Assembly (NCBI RefSeq): GCF_022682495.2 | Contig: NC_071396.1 | Coordinates: 60,095,159 to 60,159,158, forward strand | Reading direction: 5' to 3' | Origin: Desmodus rotundus | Lineage: Eukaryota > Chordata > Mammalia > Chiroptera > Phyllostomidae | Length of the DNA stretch: 64,000 nt | Part shown: piece after piece, positions 11,780 to 23,530 of the stretch | How positions within the stretch are numbered: the stretch's first letter is position 1 | Layout of the letters: each line of letters opens with the position of its first letter | Notes under the pieces: model-generated | What the model saw: the letters and a program-made list of their open reading frames with translations, nothing else | Database searches by the model: none | Told to the model about the DNA's origin: nothing | Translations under genes and position numbers: made by a program

Positions 11780-11856
11780 GTTTTGTTAGCAATTGGTCGT
11801 GACTCCTCTACAAGGAAAATAGGCTTGGAGACAATTGGTGTCAAAATCAATGAGAA
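11780..11856 (+). CDS. TXNRD3: TXNRD3 exon: end of NADPH domain
   Basis: Acceptor ctctatag ends at 11779 and donor gtatgt starts at 11857. The exon encodes [20 protein letters not shown] and VKINE plus two bases of Lys. LLAIGR is the conserved second ATG-like box that joins the NADPH domain back to the FAD domain. The upstream intron is L1-derived to within roughly 15 bases of the splice site, so the acceptor polypyrimidine region borders transposon sequence. Confidence 0.92.
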
Positions 11857-12419
11857 GTATGTACATGTGGGATCACATTGATGCCAAAGCACAATGTTTC
11901 TACAGATCACCTCTTAAAATTCTCATTTAATTACTAAGATGCAAAATCTTATTGCTTTGAGTTTATTTTATAGTAAGTACTGTCCCGGCTCTGTGTTATC
12001 AATATTTTCATTAACAGGTAACTCTTTACAGTGTGCCTTAAACAGCTAATGCCTGATCTTAAAAAAATAATTGAGGAGATGTATTCACCTACATCTGACT
12101 TAGAGTGAATTTTATGGCCTCGGTCAAGCAAGGAGAAAGATTTCAGAGCTCTTAAGTGCAGCCATGGGGGAAATCTGGGAATATTCTCAACATCCAAAAA
12201 ATGAGCCTTGTTTCATCAACCAGTAAGATGTTTTCTTTTGCATCTACAGAAACTTTCGCTATTGTAAGCCATTGGTCTTACAGACAGTTAATGGCCTGAG
12301 GTGCATGAATTCTTAGAGCAAGCCATATCTCTTTGTATTTAGGTCTCTTGTAAGAGTGTTAGTCATCCAGCAGTATAGAGTTAATCATAATAGATTTTTT
12401 CCCGTTCAAAATCTAATAG

Positions 12420-12576
12420 GAGTGGCAAGATTCCAGTAAACGATGTGGAACAGACCAATGTGCCCTATGTTTATGCTATTGGGGATATTCTGGAAGATAA
12501 ACTTGAGCTTACTCCTGTTGCCATACAGGCAGGCAAACTGTTGGCTCGAAGGCTATTTGGGGGTTGTTTAGAAAAG
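12420..12576 (+). CDS. TXNRD3: TXNRD3 exon: second FAD-binding segment
   Basis: The exon lies between AG at 12418-12419 and gtaagt at 12577. The first base completes Lys. It then encodes [20 protein letters not shown], the [19 protein letters not shown] stretch and [18 protein letters not shown] is the conserved FAD-contacting GD motif of the family. It ends in phase 0. The intron upstream is only 563 bases and holds no recognised insertion. Confidence 0.94.
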
Positions 12577-13189
12577 GTAAGTTTCTTACTGTTGTTTTTG
12601 AGATAATAGCTAAATAAAATTAGGACTTAAAAAAAAACAGTATAAATATAGCTTGTGTGTTTGTTGTCCAAGTAAAGGCTTTTTCACAAATAAATCATTT
12701 GCAGTTGACTTATTTACTAATGGTTTTCAAAAATATTTTTTTAATATATGCCATATGCAAGATGTTTTGCTGGATAATATACAAAGTACTGGCATGGTTC
12801 CAGCACCAAGGGGTTTGCTAGGTAGGTGGGGGTCATGAGTAAGAAGAGGAGCAGTTAATTCTGATTGAAGGGATAAGAAGTGGCCTCCCAGGTTGTTGGT
12901 TGCACTATCACAGAGTAGGAGGAGCACTCAGAGTGGATCGGGATGCTGGCCCTGGCTTAAATGCCTGTTTAGTGTGCGAAGTTGGTCAAGTAATTTCACT
13001 TCTCTTCACTTCAGTTTCACCATATGCAAAGCTGATGGTGTGAATCAGGTGAGTTCTACAGTCTCCTTCACCTTTCATAGTCTTTGATCAAAGATTTGGG
13101 ATGGGCTTTGTAGGATGAGTAATTTAAAACAGAGGGAGTAAAGGGCTCTTTTGATAAGTAGATAATTCAAAAGTCCAGAGCTCTGGGGG

Positions 13190-13360
13190 AAGCTCATGCT
13201 CTGCTCCATCAGGAGCACTGTGGACGTGTGGAGGTATTAGCAGATGAAAGATTGTCTGGGGAAGTGGTTTTACTGGGTGGTATAAGGAATGCTAACTGTT
13301 CTGTTGCACACAAAGGAAGAATTGTCTCATCCACAATACTTTACAACATTTTGAGGAGTA
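13190..13360 (+). repeat. MER20-like DNA transposon remnant
   Basis: 'ggtattagcagatgaaagat', 'ttttactgggtggtataag' and 'aagaattgtctcatcc' parallel the order of words in the copy at 14100-14245. It is strongly decayed; ends are not defined. Confidence 0.4.
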
Positions 13361-14099
13361 TGCAGTCAGAGCAATTGGTGAGAGGAGTACAATTGGAAAT
13401 GAGGCTGGAAAATTAATTTGGCACCAGATCATCAGAAATCTATGATGCCACAGTAAAGAATCAGTAGGGCCCTCTCTAGGCATTGGAGGCTGTTGAAGAT
13501 CTTCATTTTTAACTTTTCATTTAGAAAGATGGCAAACCTCAGAAAGAATAATAGCAATCACCCATATTACTCTTTTCACTCAGATTTCCCAGTTACTAAC
13601 ATTTTGCCATTTTTGCTCTCTCCGCATGTACATTTTTTTCCTGATAAGCTTTTTGAAATAAGTGGCAGATTAATGATGTTTTGCTCCTAAATAGCTCAGA
13701 ATGTATCTCCTAAGAATAAGGATATTCATCTACATAATCACAATTCCATTATTGTGGCTGAGAATTCAACAAATATGCAATAATATTACATTTCCTCAGT
13801 TATTCATTAGTATGCATGCACATGTTTTAATTCACACCATACCTGGCTCTTTTGACTCCTAAGTCTCTTGTAATCTGCTAGCCCTCTGCCTTGATTTACC
13901 TGTTTGCTTGTTTTACTTTTCATGACTTTGATTTTTGATGAATACAGGCTCCTTTTCTTACAGAATACCTCACATTCTGAATTTCTCTTACTGTTTTTGC
14001 ATGATTAGGTTCGGGTGAAAAGTTTGGGGTACGTATTCTTTACAAGGGATACTTAATGCTGCTTATTTTATCAGTCCAGTTACCTTGTAAAGTCGTGAA

Positions 14100-14245
14100 C
14101 AAAGACCTAGCACACATGTTGAGGTGTTGGTGGATGAGGGGCAGCTGGGGATGTGGTACTGCTGGCATTAATGGGTGGGGCCAGGAATGATAAATACCCA
14201 ACGAAGAATTATCCTGTCCCAAGTGCAATAGCATTTCGAGGTATA
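14100..14245 (+). repeat. MER20-like hAT remnant
   Basis: 'ggtactgctggcattaatgg', 'gtggggccaggaatg', 'caacgaagaattatcctgtc' and 'aatagcatttcgagg' follow the MER20 consensus in order, sense orientation. Terminal repeats are lost. Confidence 0.55.
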
Positions 14246-16033
14246 TGGAAGCAGAGTAGTTCCTAATGGTTTAAGAAATTAGTCATGGTGGCTGTGGGGT
14301 AAAGAGATTAGAAGTGGACCAGTATATGTGTAAAAAGAGAGCAATTAAAAGTCTAGGACTGAAAGGAAGGCTACAGGTACAGCAAGATGAAGTCCAGTTC
14401 AAGTGGAAGAAATAGTGTAAGATGTGGAGAGAGTGTTTTAGATGAAAGGGAGAAAGTTGAGGAATTGCCTGTTAATTTCTCTGTTGATATGAGACAGGAG
14501 ATAGAGGCCTCTGTTGAACCATGGGATATGGGATCAGCTGCTGGTCACTAAATGGAGTGATGAGCATTTGATGGCTTAAGAGAAGTCAGAAAACTAGGCA
14601 CCTGGTAATGTGATTTTGCTCTAGCTATATTGGGATAAACACAAATGCTTCATGATTAGCAGTTAGCAAATGTGAAATGCGATTGAGCTTATTTTAAGTT
14701 AAAGACTCCAGGCTGATGCATATTGTACTCATATCACCTCATTGGTGCAATATACCTGGTGTTTTGAGAAGTTTTTCTTTTGTGTAAAATAGAAAATCAC
14801 TCAAACTAGGCAAATTGGGGAAGTTTCTTATAAGGACCACATGGATGAGTAGTCAAATCACACAGTGACTTAGAACAAGGACTCTGCTAGTGCTGGGTCT
14901 CACTGTAGTTAGAGCAGGGCTGGATCTGGATGCCATGGCAGCTCTGGGGCCCTAGCACACGGAAGTGGGCTTCACAGGGTATCCTTCTGTTAGCCTAACT
15001 TGGCCGCAACTTTGTTTTTTCTTGTCATACTACCACATAAGGGATCTTTCCTTTGCTCCTAGTTTATTTTCCTGCAAAAGAAACAGTTTGGTGCAACTCA
15101 CCTTTCTCTGCATAGGTTTCTGGTCAGCTTATGTATTACCTTTCTTTGGGTTAGACGTCATCCATGACCTAATAACCTATAACTCATTGGCAGGGATTTT
15201 AGGGATATTCAGTGCTCTAAGCATTGTAACCCCTTGAGGGGCTGTGGATACAGAAGCAGAGCGACCTTCATCCCTGGTTATACCCTCCATTCTTTCTCTC
15301 TCCCTGCACTCCACTTTCTATCCCCACACACAGTTTTAATGATGCCTCCTCCAACATGTTCTAACTCTGCTTCACACAGTCACAAACACTTTCTCCTCCA
15401 GGTAGGGATGCCACTTGAACTTGGCACTCACACTTGCTTTCCCATGAGCAGATGAGGAATAGGAACTGCTGGAAGATCATGTGTAGGGTTCAGAGTCTGC
15501 AGTCTGGTTGTGCTGTCAACTTGTGCTATGTCTCAGTCAGATCAAGGCTCTGAAGGGGTTCCATCATAACCATGGGATTCATGCAATCCCAGCCTCCAAG
15601 TACACATGTGTATGCCATCTTCCCTTGGTGGTCCAGGAAAGTCACTCAGACCCATACTATTCATCTGTTTCTTTGCTTATCATCTCAGTGACATTGTTAA
15701 ATAAAATGGCCAGGAGTGGTCTTGGCTTCAAGTGAAATAGTGTAATTCTCCATCACCTAGTGGAGGTGCTCTAGGCAAGCAGGGCCCAGAAATTGTGGGA
15801 ATGGAAAAAAATTTTTTAGGAAGTATCTTAAGGGCAACAAAGTACACCTACCTTCTCTTCTACTGAGTGGTTTTCAGATCAGAAGTCTGAGGTTGGGGCT
15901 CTGGGAGAGCCAGTCCTGTTCATTCATCACTGGCCAGTGCATGGTCTCTGCCCTGGAGTTGGGCTCATCCCATCTCCTTTAGAGTAATTTAGAATTCCCT
16001 GAAATGGTGATATGTCAGAATCATTTACATTGA

Positions 16034-16330
<297 letters not shown>

Positions 16331-16383
16331 TAATGGTTATATTGTAGGAAATCACCCTATTTAAGAAAATTAGAAGTTAAATA

Positions 16384-16609
16384 CAGTGGTGCCTTTGTAC
16401 TCGTCGTTAATTCATTCCAGAACTCATGACAAGTGCCAAAATCAACCAGACGATGAAGCGTTTTCTCTTGTGGGGCAGCGTTGTGACTCATACAAGTTGT
16501 AGCAAGTGCAGTGAGTCCTGAGCAAGCACTGAGTGCTGAGACATTGTCAAAATGCAATGAGTACAGGGTTTGACAAGTTCTGAAGCCAATAAGTACCAAG
16601 GTATGACTG
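16384..16609. mobile_element. Mariner-like MITE
   Basis: The element starts CAGTGGTGCCTTTGTACTCG and ends GTACCAAGGTATGACTG, imperfect inverted repeats, with TA at both sides (16382-16383 and 16610-16611). Its body has inverted-repeat related words (gtactcgtcgttaattc). There is no transposase. It lies 140 bases inside TXNRD3 intron 6. The relation to mariner-type elements is by TA target and end sequence. Confidence 0.7.
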
Positions 16610-16611
16610 TA

Positions 16612-17850
16612 ATTTAAACCCTGTCTCTCTTGTAAACTAATAATAACACACTTGGGAAAGAGAGTTGTATAATGTATGCATTAGGACTTTTGAATTACAA
16701 ATAGCAGATACCTACTTGAGTAAGCTTACACAAGTAAGCACATGTTGTTATAAGTTCTTTTAGGGAGTACAGGAATGTATCAGGGCCTTAGGAAGGGGTA
16801 AGAACCAGGAATTGGAAGATTTCACCTCTTCCTTTTACTTGCTTGGGGCTTATGTGTATGTTTGTGTGTGCATGCAATTGATTCTTATGTTCCTACAGAT
16901 AGACTTTTTTGTCCCTGGAATGCACATAGCAGCCAAAATATGGCCTTTGTTTTGCTCCCAAGTTTACTGTTAGTTCTGGTCTTAAGAGGAATTGATTGAC
17001 TTACCATTTCTCAGTCTCAATTCTAAATTATGGGAGAGGACCTTTGACTGGTCTGTTGAGTCTGCCATCCAACCACTTACATTTTGGCATGACAAGTAGC
17101 CAGACTCATGGAGTGTCAACATGGCTCTGGGAACCTACACTACCATTGAACTTTAGCTGGGGAAGGTGAGCCGTTCCCAGGGTTGTCGTGGGCTGTGGGC
17201 CGTTCAGACTCTGACAGAGAAGTCCTTCACACATTTATTTCAGCCTCCCTTTCACTACTGCTCCATTTAATCACAACAACCTTATAAATATTTTCTTACA
17301 TTTTGATGAGTGGTTTGGGTATAATTGTTTTTGCACATCCTCCCAACATAGGAGGGATAGGGAGAAATGAAAAGAGTCAGAGGATTATTTCCACTTGAGG
17401 TTTTAGGCAAAAGATAATTGAAATTTCAGTTCTCTCCCTTAAATGACATTTTAATTTATTACTGGAAATTTCTTTAAACCATAGCACTGATATTCCCTAA
17501 GTAAATAGCCTAATGAGTTACTGAAACTCTTACTTATATTTCTGGTATCAGGAAAATGTATGATTAAAACTTTATAATGTTATTTTAGCTGGTAGCTTTC
17601 AATGACACATTTACATTTTAGAGGACATTGTTTGATCAGTGTTTATAATTAACTCCTTGTGACCATGAGCCATCCTTTCTGCAATGGTGAATTTTCACTT
17701 AGGTGCTGGAAAGTTGATGGTAATGATTACACATTTAACACTTAGTTGTAAAACTTTTTGAAATTAACAAGAATTAAAATACAGAGGCGAGAAGACTGTA
17801 GAAGGCCATATCCTATTTAAAGGAATATTTTTATAGGAAAATAGTTTCCC
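16612..17850 (+). other. Intron 6 left part, no recognised gene
   Basis: 1.2 kb without a confident element. 17255-17300 ('ccatttaatcacaacaacct' then 'tataaatattttcttac') is weakly MIR-like, and 16990-17110 may be an old interspersed repeat. No coding evidence. Confidence 0.5.
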
Positions 17851-17873
17851 AAGTTTGTGGATTTCTTTCTTTA

Positions 17874-17888
17874 AAAAACATATTTATT
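17874..17888. repeat. L1 target site duplication, left copy
   Basis: AAAAACATATTTATT, identical to 24712-24726. The right copy touches the first base of the L1 5' end; the left copy touches the A-rich tail. Confidence 0.88.
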
Positions 17889-18050
17889 TATTTATTATTA
17901 TTTTTTTTAATTTATTTATTGTTATTTAATTACAGTTGTATGCCTTTTCCCCCATCCCTTCACCCCACCCCAGGTGAACCCACTTCCCTCCCCCCTCTCC
18001 ACCCTCCCCCTTGGATTTGTTCATGTGTCCTTTATAGTAGTTCCTGTAAT

Positions 18051-18094
18051 CCCCTCTACCCACTGTCCCCGCCCCCACCCCCCACCCCCGCCCT
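18051..18094 (-). repeat. G-rich tract in L1 3'UTR, G-quadruplex-prone
   Basis: In L1 sense direction five runs of 3-6 G follow each other (GGGCGGGGGTGGGGGG, then TGGGGGCGGGG). A G-rich tract in the 3'UTR is a known feature of mammalian L1s, able to form G-quadruplexes. It lies 70 bases after the ORF2 stop. Confidence 0.85.
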
Positions 18095-18163
18095 TGCTAT
18101 TGTTACATTGTTCTTAACTTCAATGTCTCTGGTTATATTTTGTTTGCTTTTTCCTTCTATTGC

Positions 18164-21100
18164 TTATGTTCCAGTTAAAGGTGAGATCATATGGTATTTG
18201 TCCCTCACTTCCTGGCTTATTTCACTTAGCATAATGCTCTCCAGTTTCATCCATGCTGTTGCAAAGGGTATAAGCTCCTTCTTTCTCTCTGCTGCATAGA
18301 ATTCCATTGTGTAAATATACCATAGTTTTTGGATCCACTCGTTTGCTGATGGGCACTTCGGTTGCTTCCAGTATTTGGCTATTGTAAATTGTGCTGCTAT
18401 GAACATTGGGGTGCACAGATTCTTTTGGATTGGTGTTTCAGTGTTCTTAGGGTATAATCCCAGCAGCGGAATTACTGGGTCAAAGGGCAGTTCCATTTTT
18501 AGTTTTCTGAGGAAATTCCATATTGTTTTCCACAGTGGCCTCACCAGTCTGCATTCCCACCAACAGTGCACGAGGGTTCCCTTTTCTCCACATCCTCTCC
18601 AACATTTGTTTGTGGATTTGTTTATGTTGGCCATTCTGACTGGTGTGAGATGATACCTCATTGTGGTTTTAATTTGCATCTCTCTGATGGCTAGTGATGC
18701 TGAGCATCTTTTCATATGTCTCTGGGCCTTCTGTATGTCTTCCTTGGAGAAGTGTCTGTTCAAGTCCTTTGCCCATTTTTTAATTGGGTTGTTTGTCTTC
18801 CTGGAGTGGAGTCGTGTGAGTTCTTTATATATTTTGGAGATCAGGCCCTTGTCTGAGGTATCGTTGGCAAATATGCTTTCCCATATTGTTGGTTCTCTTT
18901 GTAATTTGGTGCTGTTTTCTTTAGCCATGCAGAAGCTTTTTATTTTGATGAGGTCCCATTTGTTTATTCTTTCCTTTATGTCCCTTGCTTTAGCGGATGT
19001 GTCTGTGAGGATGTTGCTGCGTGGAATGTCTGAGATTTTCCTGCCAATGTTTTCCTCAAGGACTTTTATGGTGTTACGGCTTATATTTAAGTCTTTTATC
19101 CATCTTGAGTTTATTTTCGTGTATGGCGTAAGTTGGTGATCGAGTTTCATTTTTTTGCACGTAGCTGTCCAGATCTCCCAACACCATCTGTTGAAGAGAC
19201 TGTTTTTGCTCCATTTTATGCTCCTGCCTCCTTTGTCAAATATTAATTGATCGTATAGATTTGAGTTTATTTCTGGGCTCTCTATTCTGTTCCATTGGTC
19301 TATGAGCCTGTTTTTATGCCAGTACCAGGCTGTTTTGATTACCGTGGCCTTGTAATACAGTTTGATATCAGGTATTGTGATACCTCCTGCTTTGTCCTTC
19401 TTTCTCAAAATTGCTGCTGCTATTCGAGGTCGTTTATGGTTCCATATGAATTTCTGCAATGTTTGTTCTATATCTGTGAAATATGTCATGGGTACTCTAA
19501 TAGGGATTGCATTGAATCTATAAATTGCTTTGGGTAGTATGGCCATTTTGATGATGTTAATTCTTCCAATCCATGAACATGGTACATGCTTCCATTTGTT
19601 TGTATCTTCCTTAATTTCTTTCTTCAGTGTTGTGTAGTTTTCTGAGTACAGGTCTTTTACCTCCTTGGTTAGGTTTATTCCTAGGTACTTTATTTTTCTT
19701 GTTGCTATATCGAATGGGATTTTTTTCCTGATTTGTGTTTCTGCAGTTTCGTTGTTGGTGTACAGGAATGCCTTTGATTTCTGGGTATTGACTCTGTATC
19801 CAGCTATTTTGCCAAATTCATTTATTAGGTCGAGTAGTTTTTGAGTGGAGTCTATAGGGTTTTCCATGTACACTATCATGTCGTCTGCAAACAGTGACAG
19901 TTTCATTTCCTCCTTTCCAATTTGGATGCCTTTTATTGCTTTTTCTTGTCTGATTGCTGTGGCTAGGACTTCCAATACTATGTTGAATAGGAGTGGTGAG
20001 AGAGGGCATCCTTGTCTTGTTCCTGATCTTAGTGGGAAAGCTCTAAGTTTTTGTCCATTGAATGTGATGTTGGCTGTAGGTCTCTCATATATGGCCTTAA
20101 TTATGTTGAGGACTGCTCCCTTTATTCCCACTTTGCTGAGTGTTTTTATCAGAAATGGGTGCTGTATCTTATCAAATGCTTTTTCCGCATCTATTGATAT
20201 GATCATGTGATTTTTGTCTTTGCTGTTGTTGATGTGATGTATTATGTTTATTGATTTGCGAATATTGTACCATCCTTGCATCCCTGGGATGAATCCCACT
20301 TGGTCATGGTGGATGATCTTTTTAATATATTGCTGGATGCGGTTTGCTAATATTTTGTTGAGAATTTTAGCGTCTATGTTCATCAGCGATATTGGCCTGA
20401 AGTTTTCTTTCTTCGTTGTGTCTTTATCTGGTTTTGGGATTAGGATGATGTTGGCTTCATAAAAAGAGTTTGGGAGTCTTCCATCAGTTTGGATTTTTTC
20501 GAATAGTCTGTGAAGGATAGGGGTTAGTTCTTCCTTAAATGCTTTGTAGAAATCTCCTGTGAAACCATCTGGTCCAGGGCTTTTGTGTGATGGGAGTTTC
20601 TTGATGACTGCTTCAATTTCCTTTGCTGATATTGGTCTGTTCAGGTTTTCTGCTTCTTCTTCAGTCAGTTTTGGAAGATTATATTTTTCTAGAAATGTGT
20701 CCATTTCATCTAGGTTTTCAAATTTCTTAGCATATAGGTCTTCATAGTAATTTCTTACGATCCTTTGTATTTCTGTGGTATCAGTTGTAATCTCTCCACT
20801 TTCATTTCTAATTCTGTTTATTTGGATCCTCTCTCTTTTCTTCTTGATAAGCCTACTTAAAGGCTTGTCGATTTTGTTTATCTTTTCAAAGAACCAGCTT
20901 CTGGATTCATTGATCCTTACAATTGTGCTTTTAGTCTCTATGTCATTTAGTTCTGCTCTGATCTTGGTTATTTCCTTCCTTCTGCTTGCTCTGGGCTGTC
21001 TTTGTTGTTGTTCCTCCAGTTCTTGTAGGCGTAGGGTTAGGTTGTTTGTGTGAACTGTTTCTAACTTCTTAAGGTAGGCCTGTATTGCTATGAACTTCCC

Positions 21101-21985
21101 TCTCAGGACTTCCTTTGCTGTGTCCCATAGGTTTTGGGTTGTTGTGAGTTCGTTTTCATTTGTTTCCAGGAAGTTTTTGATTTCTTCCCTAATCTCGTTC
21201 TTGACCCATTCATTGTTTAATAGCATGCTATTCAGTCTCCATGATTTTGAGTGTTTTGGGTTTTTACCCTTGGGGTTGGTTTCTAGTTTCAGACCCTTGT
21301 GGTCAGAGAAGATGCTTGATATGATTTCAATTTTCTTGAATTTGTTGAGGGTTGCTTTGTGTCCTATCATGTGGTCTATCTTTGAAAAAGTTCCATGGAC
21401 ACTTGAAAAGAATGTGTATTTTGCTTCTTTGGGATGAAAAGCTCTGTATATATCAGTTAAGTCCATTTCCTCTAGGGTATTGTTAAGTGACACAATATCT
21501 TTGTTAATCTTTTGTTTGGAAGACCTGTCCATTTTTGATAGTGGGGTGTTAAAATCCCCTACTATAATTGTGTTGCTGTCAATATCTTTCTTGAACTCCT
21601 CCAAGATTTTCTTTATGTATTTGGGTGCTCCTATGTTGGGTGCATATATATTTATAATGTTTATGTCTTCTTGGTGGATTCTTCCTTTGAGTATTATGAA
21701 GTGACCTTCTGGGTCTCTCTTTATGGCCCTTCTTTGGAAGTCTATTTTGTCTGATATGAGTATTGCTACCCCTGCTTTTTTTTCCTGTCCGTTTGCTTGG
21801 AAAATTTGTTTCCAGCCCTTCACTTTCAGTCTGTGTAAGTGTTTTGTCCTGAGATGGGTTTCTTGTAGGCAGCATATGTGTGGGTCATGTTTTCTTATCC
21901 ATTCAGCTGTTCTATGTCTTTTGATTGGAGCATTTAATCCATTTACATTTAAGGTTATTATCGATAGGTAGTTATTCATTGCCAT
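18164..21985 (-). CDS. L1 ORF2p: endonuclease and reverse transcriptase, intact
   Basis: 1273 residues, the normal length for L1 ORF2p, which nicks the target DNA and copies L1 RNA in place. The N-terminal APE-like endonuclease shows LNVNGLN (Asn15), CCLQETH (Glu42), VGDFNTPLS and SDHKGL. The reverse transcriptase shows [79 protein letters not shown] and the FADDM box at residues 699-703 (19877-19891). The C-terminal zinc knuckle is [18 protein letters not shown]. All the catalytic motifs I can check are present. The start is the first ATG after the ORF1 stop. Translation is probably by reinitiation, as in other L1s. Confidence 0.96.
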   Translation of the reverse strand: MAMNNYLSIITLNVNGLNAPIKRHRTAEWIRKHDPHICCLQETHLRTKHLHRLKVKGWKQIFQANGQEKKAGVAILISDKIDFQRRAIKRDPEGHFIILKGRIHQEDINIINIYAPNIGAPKYIKKILEEFKKDIDSNTIIVGDFNTPLSKMDRSSKQKINKDIVSLNNTLEEMDLTDIYRAFHPKEAKYTFFSSVHGTFSKIDHMIGHKATLNKFKKIEIISSIFSDHKGLKLETNPKGKNPKHSKSWRLNSMLLNNEWVKNEIREEIKNFLETNENELTTTQNLWDTAKEVLRGKFIAIQAYLKKLETVHTNNLTLRLQELEEQQQRQPRASRRKEITKIRAELNDIETKSTIVRINESRSWFFEKINKIDKPLSRLIKKKRERIQINRIRNESGEITTDTTEIQRIVRNYYEDLYAKKFENLDEMDTFLEKYNLPKLTEEEAENLNRPISAKEIEAVIKKLPSHKSPGPDGFTGDFYKAFKEELTPILHRLFEKIQTDGRLPNSFYEANIILIPKPDKDTTKKENFRPISLMNIDAKILNKILANRIQQYIKKIIHHDQVGFIPGMQGWYNIRKSINIIHHINNSKDKNHMIISIDAEKAFDKIQHPFLIKTLSKVGIKGAVLNIIKAIYERPTANITFNGQKLRAFPLRSGTRQGCPLSPLLFNIVLEVLATAIRQEKAIKGIQIGKEEMKLSLFADDMIVYMENPIDSTQKLLDLINEFGKIAGYRVNTQKSKAFLYTNNETAETQIRKKIPFDIATRKIKYLGINLTKEVKDLYSENYTTLKKEIKEDTNKWKHVPCSWIGRINIIKMAILPKAIYRFNAIPIRVPMTYFTDIEQTLQKFIWNHKRPRIAAAILRKKDKAGGITIPDIKLYYKATVIKTAWYWHKNRLIDQWNRIESPEINSNLYDQLIFDKGGRSIKWSKNSLFNRWCWEIWTATCKKMKLDHQLTPYTKINSRWIKDLNISRNTIKVLEENIGRKISDIPRSNILTDTSAKARDIKERINKWDLIKIKSFCMAKENSTKLQREPTIWESIFANDTSDKGLISKIYKELTRLHSRKTNNPIKKWAKDLNRHFSKEDIQKAQRHMKRCSASLAIREMQIKTTMRYHLTPVRMANINKSTNKCWRGCGEKGTLVHCWWECRLVRPLWKTIWNFLRKLKMELPFDPVIPLLGLYPKNTETPIQKNLCTPMFIAAQFTIAKYWKQPKCPSANEWIQKLWYIYTMEFYAAERKKELIPFATAWMKLESIMLSEISQEVRDKYHMISPLTGT

Positions 21986-22031
21986 TATTTCCTACCTGTG
22001 TTCCTCTGTTTTTCTCTTTTCCTTCCTTTCC

Positions 22032-22964
22032 TTAAAGCAGTCCCTTTAGCATCTCTTGCAGAGCTGGTTTGGTGGAGCTGTATTCTTTTAGACTTCTTTT
22101 GTCTGGGAAGCTCTTTATTTGGTCTTCTATCTTGATTGAGAGCCTTGCTGGGTAAAGTAGTCTTGGTTGGAGGCCTCTGGTTCTCATTACTTGGAATATT
22201 TTTTGCCATTCTCTTCTGGCTTGGAGCGTTTCCATTGAGAAGTCAGTTGCTAACCTTATTGGGGCTCCCTTGTATGTTACTTCCTTTTTCTCCCTTGCTG
22301 CCTTTAAGATCCTCTCTTTGTCTTGGAAATTTGCCATTTTAATTATGATGTGTCTTGCAGTGGGTCTCTTTGGGTTCCTCTTGTTTGGGACTCTCTGTGA
22401 TTCCTGGATTTGGGTGACTTTTTCTCTCCTCAGATTAGGGAAATTTTCCATCATTACTTTTTCAAACAGGTTTTCTATCCCTTGCTCTTCTTCTTCTCCT
22501 TCTGGTATTCCTATTATACGGATATTGTTACGTTTCATGTTGTCCTGCATTTCCCTTATTGCCTCTTCATTCTTTCTGAGCCTCTTTTCCTTTTCTTGCT
22601 CCTTCTGGGTGTTTTTTTCTACTTTATCCTCCAGCTCGCTGATCCGATCCTCTGCTTCATCAAGTCTGCTTTTAATTCCTTCTACTGTGTTCTTCAATTC
22701 AGAAATTGTATTCTTCATTTCCTCTTGGCTCTTGTTGATATTTTCTATTTCCTTTTTCATGTTGATATAGTTTGCAGTGAGTTCATTGTAGTTTCCTTGT
22801 AGTTTCTGGTAGTTCTCTTTGAGCTCAGAGAGCTCAGTGAGCTTCCTGATGACCATTGCTTTGAACTCAGTATCTGATAGTTGACTTGCCTCTTTTTCGG
22901 TTAGTATTCTTTCTGAGACTTCCTCCTTTCCTTTCATTTGGGAATTGTTTCTTTGTCTTCCCAT
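22032..22964 (-). CDS. L1 ORF1p: RNA-binding chaperone, intact
   Basis: 310 residues. ORF1p forms trimers through a coiled coil, binds L1 RNA and packs the ribonucleoprotein. Here residues about 45-150 are Glu/Lys/Asn-rich heptads (for example ISELKNTVEGIKSRLDEAED), followed by the RRM (RNNIRIIGIPEGEEEEQGIE, then NLFEKVMMENFPNL) and the C-terminal domain (RHIIIKMANFQDKERIL, YKGAPIRLATDFS, ARREWQKIFQVM). The N-terminal MGRQRNNSQMKGKEEVSE is basic. It is slightly shorter than human ORF1p (338). It precedes ORF2 by 46 bases and is in another frame. Confidence 0.95.
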   Translation of the reverse strand: MGRQRNNSQMKGKEEVSERILTEKEASQLSDTEFKAMVIRKLTELSELKENYQKLQGNYNELTANYINMKKEIENINKSQEEMKNTISELKNTVEGIKSRLDEAEDRISELEDKVEKNTQKEQEKEKRLRKNEEAIREMQDNMKRNNIRIIGIPEGEEEEQGIENLFEKVMMENFPNLRREKVTQIQESQRVPNKRNPKRPTARHIIIKMANFQDKERILKAAREKKEVTYKGAPIRLATDFSMETLQARREWQKIFQVMRTRGLQPRLLYPARLSIKIEDQIKSFPDKRSLKEYSSTKPALQEMLKGLL

Positions 22965-23174
22965 TGTTTGTGAGGCTCTTCTTGTTGGCCTCTGCTTCTT
23001 AAATTGCTTTGTTCTGAATCCCTGGGTTTATGATATGAACTTCTATGGTAGAATGCCAATGGGATTCGGTGGTGCTGTCTCCTTACTCTCCTGTGCTCAC
23101 TGGTCTTGAGCTGACGTTTATGTGTTTAACACGGTCTAACTCTAGTCTTTTCAGCGCTCCAGGTTTTGTTGTCG

Positions 23175-23530
23175 CACCTGTGGGAAAAATAGAAAGGGGG
23201 GGGCGAAAGAAAAGGAAAAAACAAACAAACAAACAAACAAACAAACAAACAAAAAAACCCAAAGATGGGAAGGAGGGAAAAAGGAAATAGGAAAGGAGGA
23301 AAGGAAGGAAGGAGGGAAGAAGGATTAAAGAAAGATCGGAGGCAAGATAAGAAGGAATTTTAACAAAAATTAAAACATAGAAATAGATAAAAGAAGGCAG
23401 GAAGAAGACATAAAAATGGTAAAGGATGGGAGGAAGAAGGAATGAAAGAAAAAAAAGAGAGAGAGGAAGAAGGAGTTCAGGGGGAAAGGAAAAGGAAAAA
23501 AAAAAAAAGGGAAAAAAAAAAATCTTCTGT
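23175..23530 (+). repeat. Purine-rich block with (AAAC)n in the L1 5'UTR
   Basis: The + strand is almost purely A/G over about 350 bases, with (AAAC)n at 23219-23257 and GGAAGGAGGG-type runs at 23260-23330 and 23420-23520. It belongs to the L1 5'UTR (antisense there), between the CpG-rich half and ORF1. Confidence 0.85.

Noticed and set aside
18375..21971. Many + strand open frames of 60-158 codons
   Set aside because: Antisense shadows of the intact L1 ORF2.
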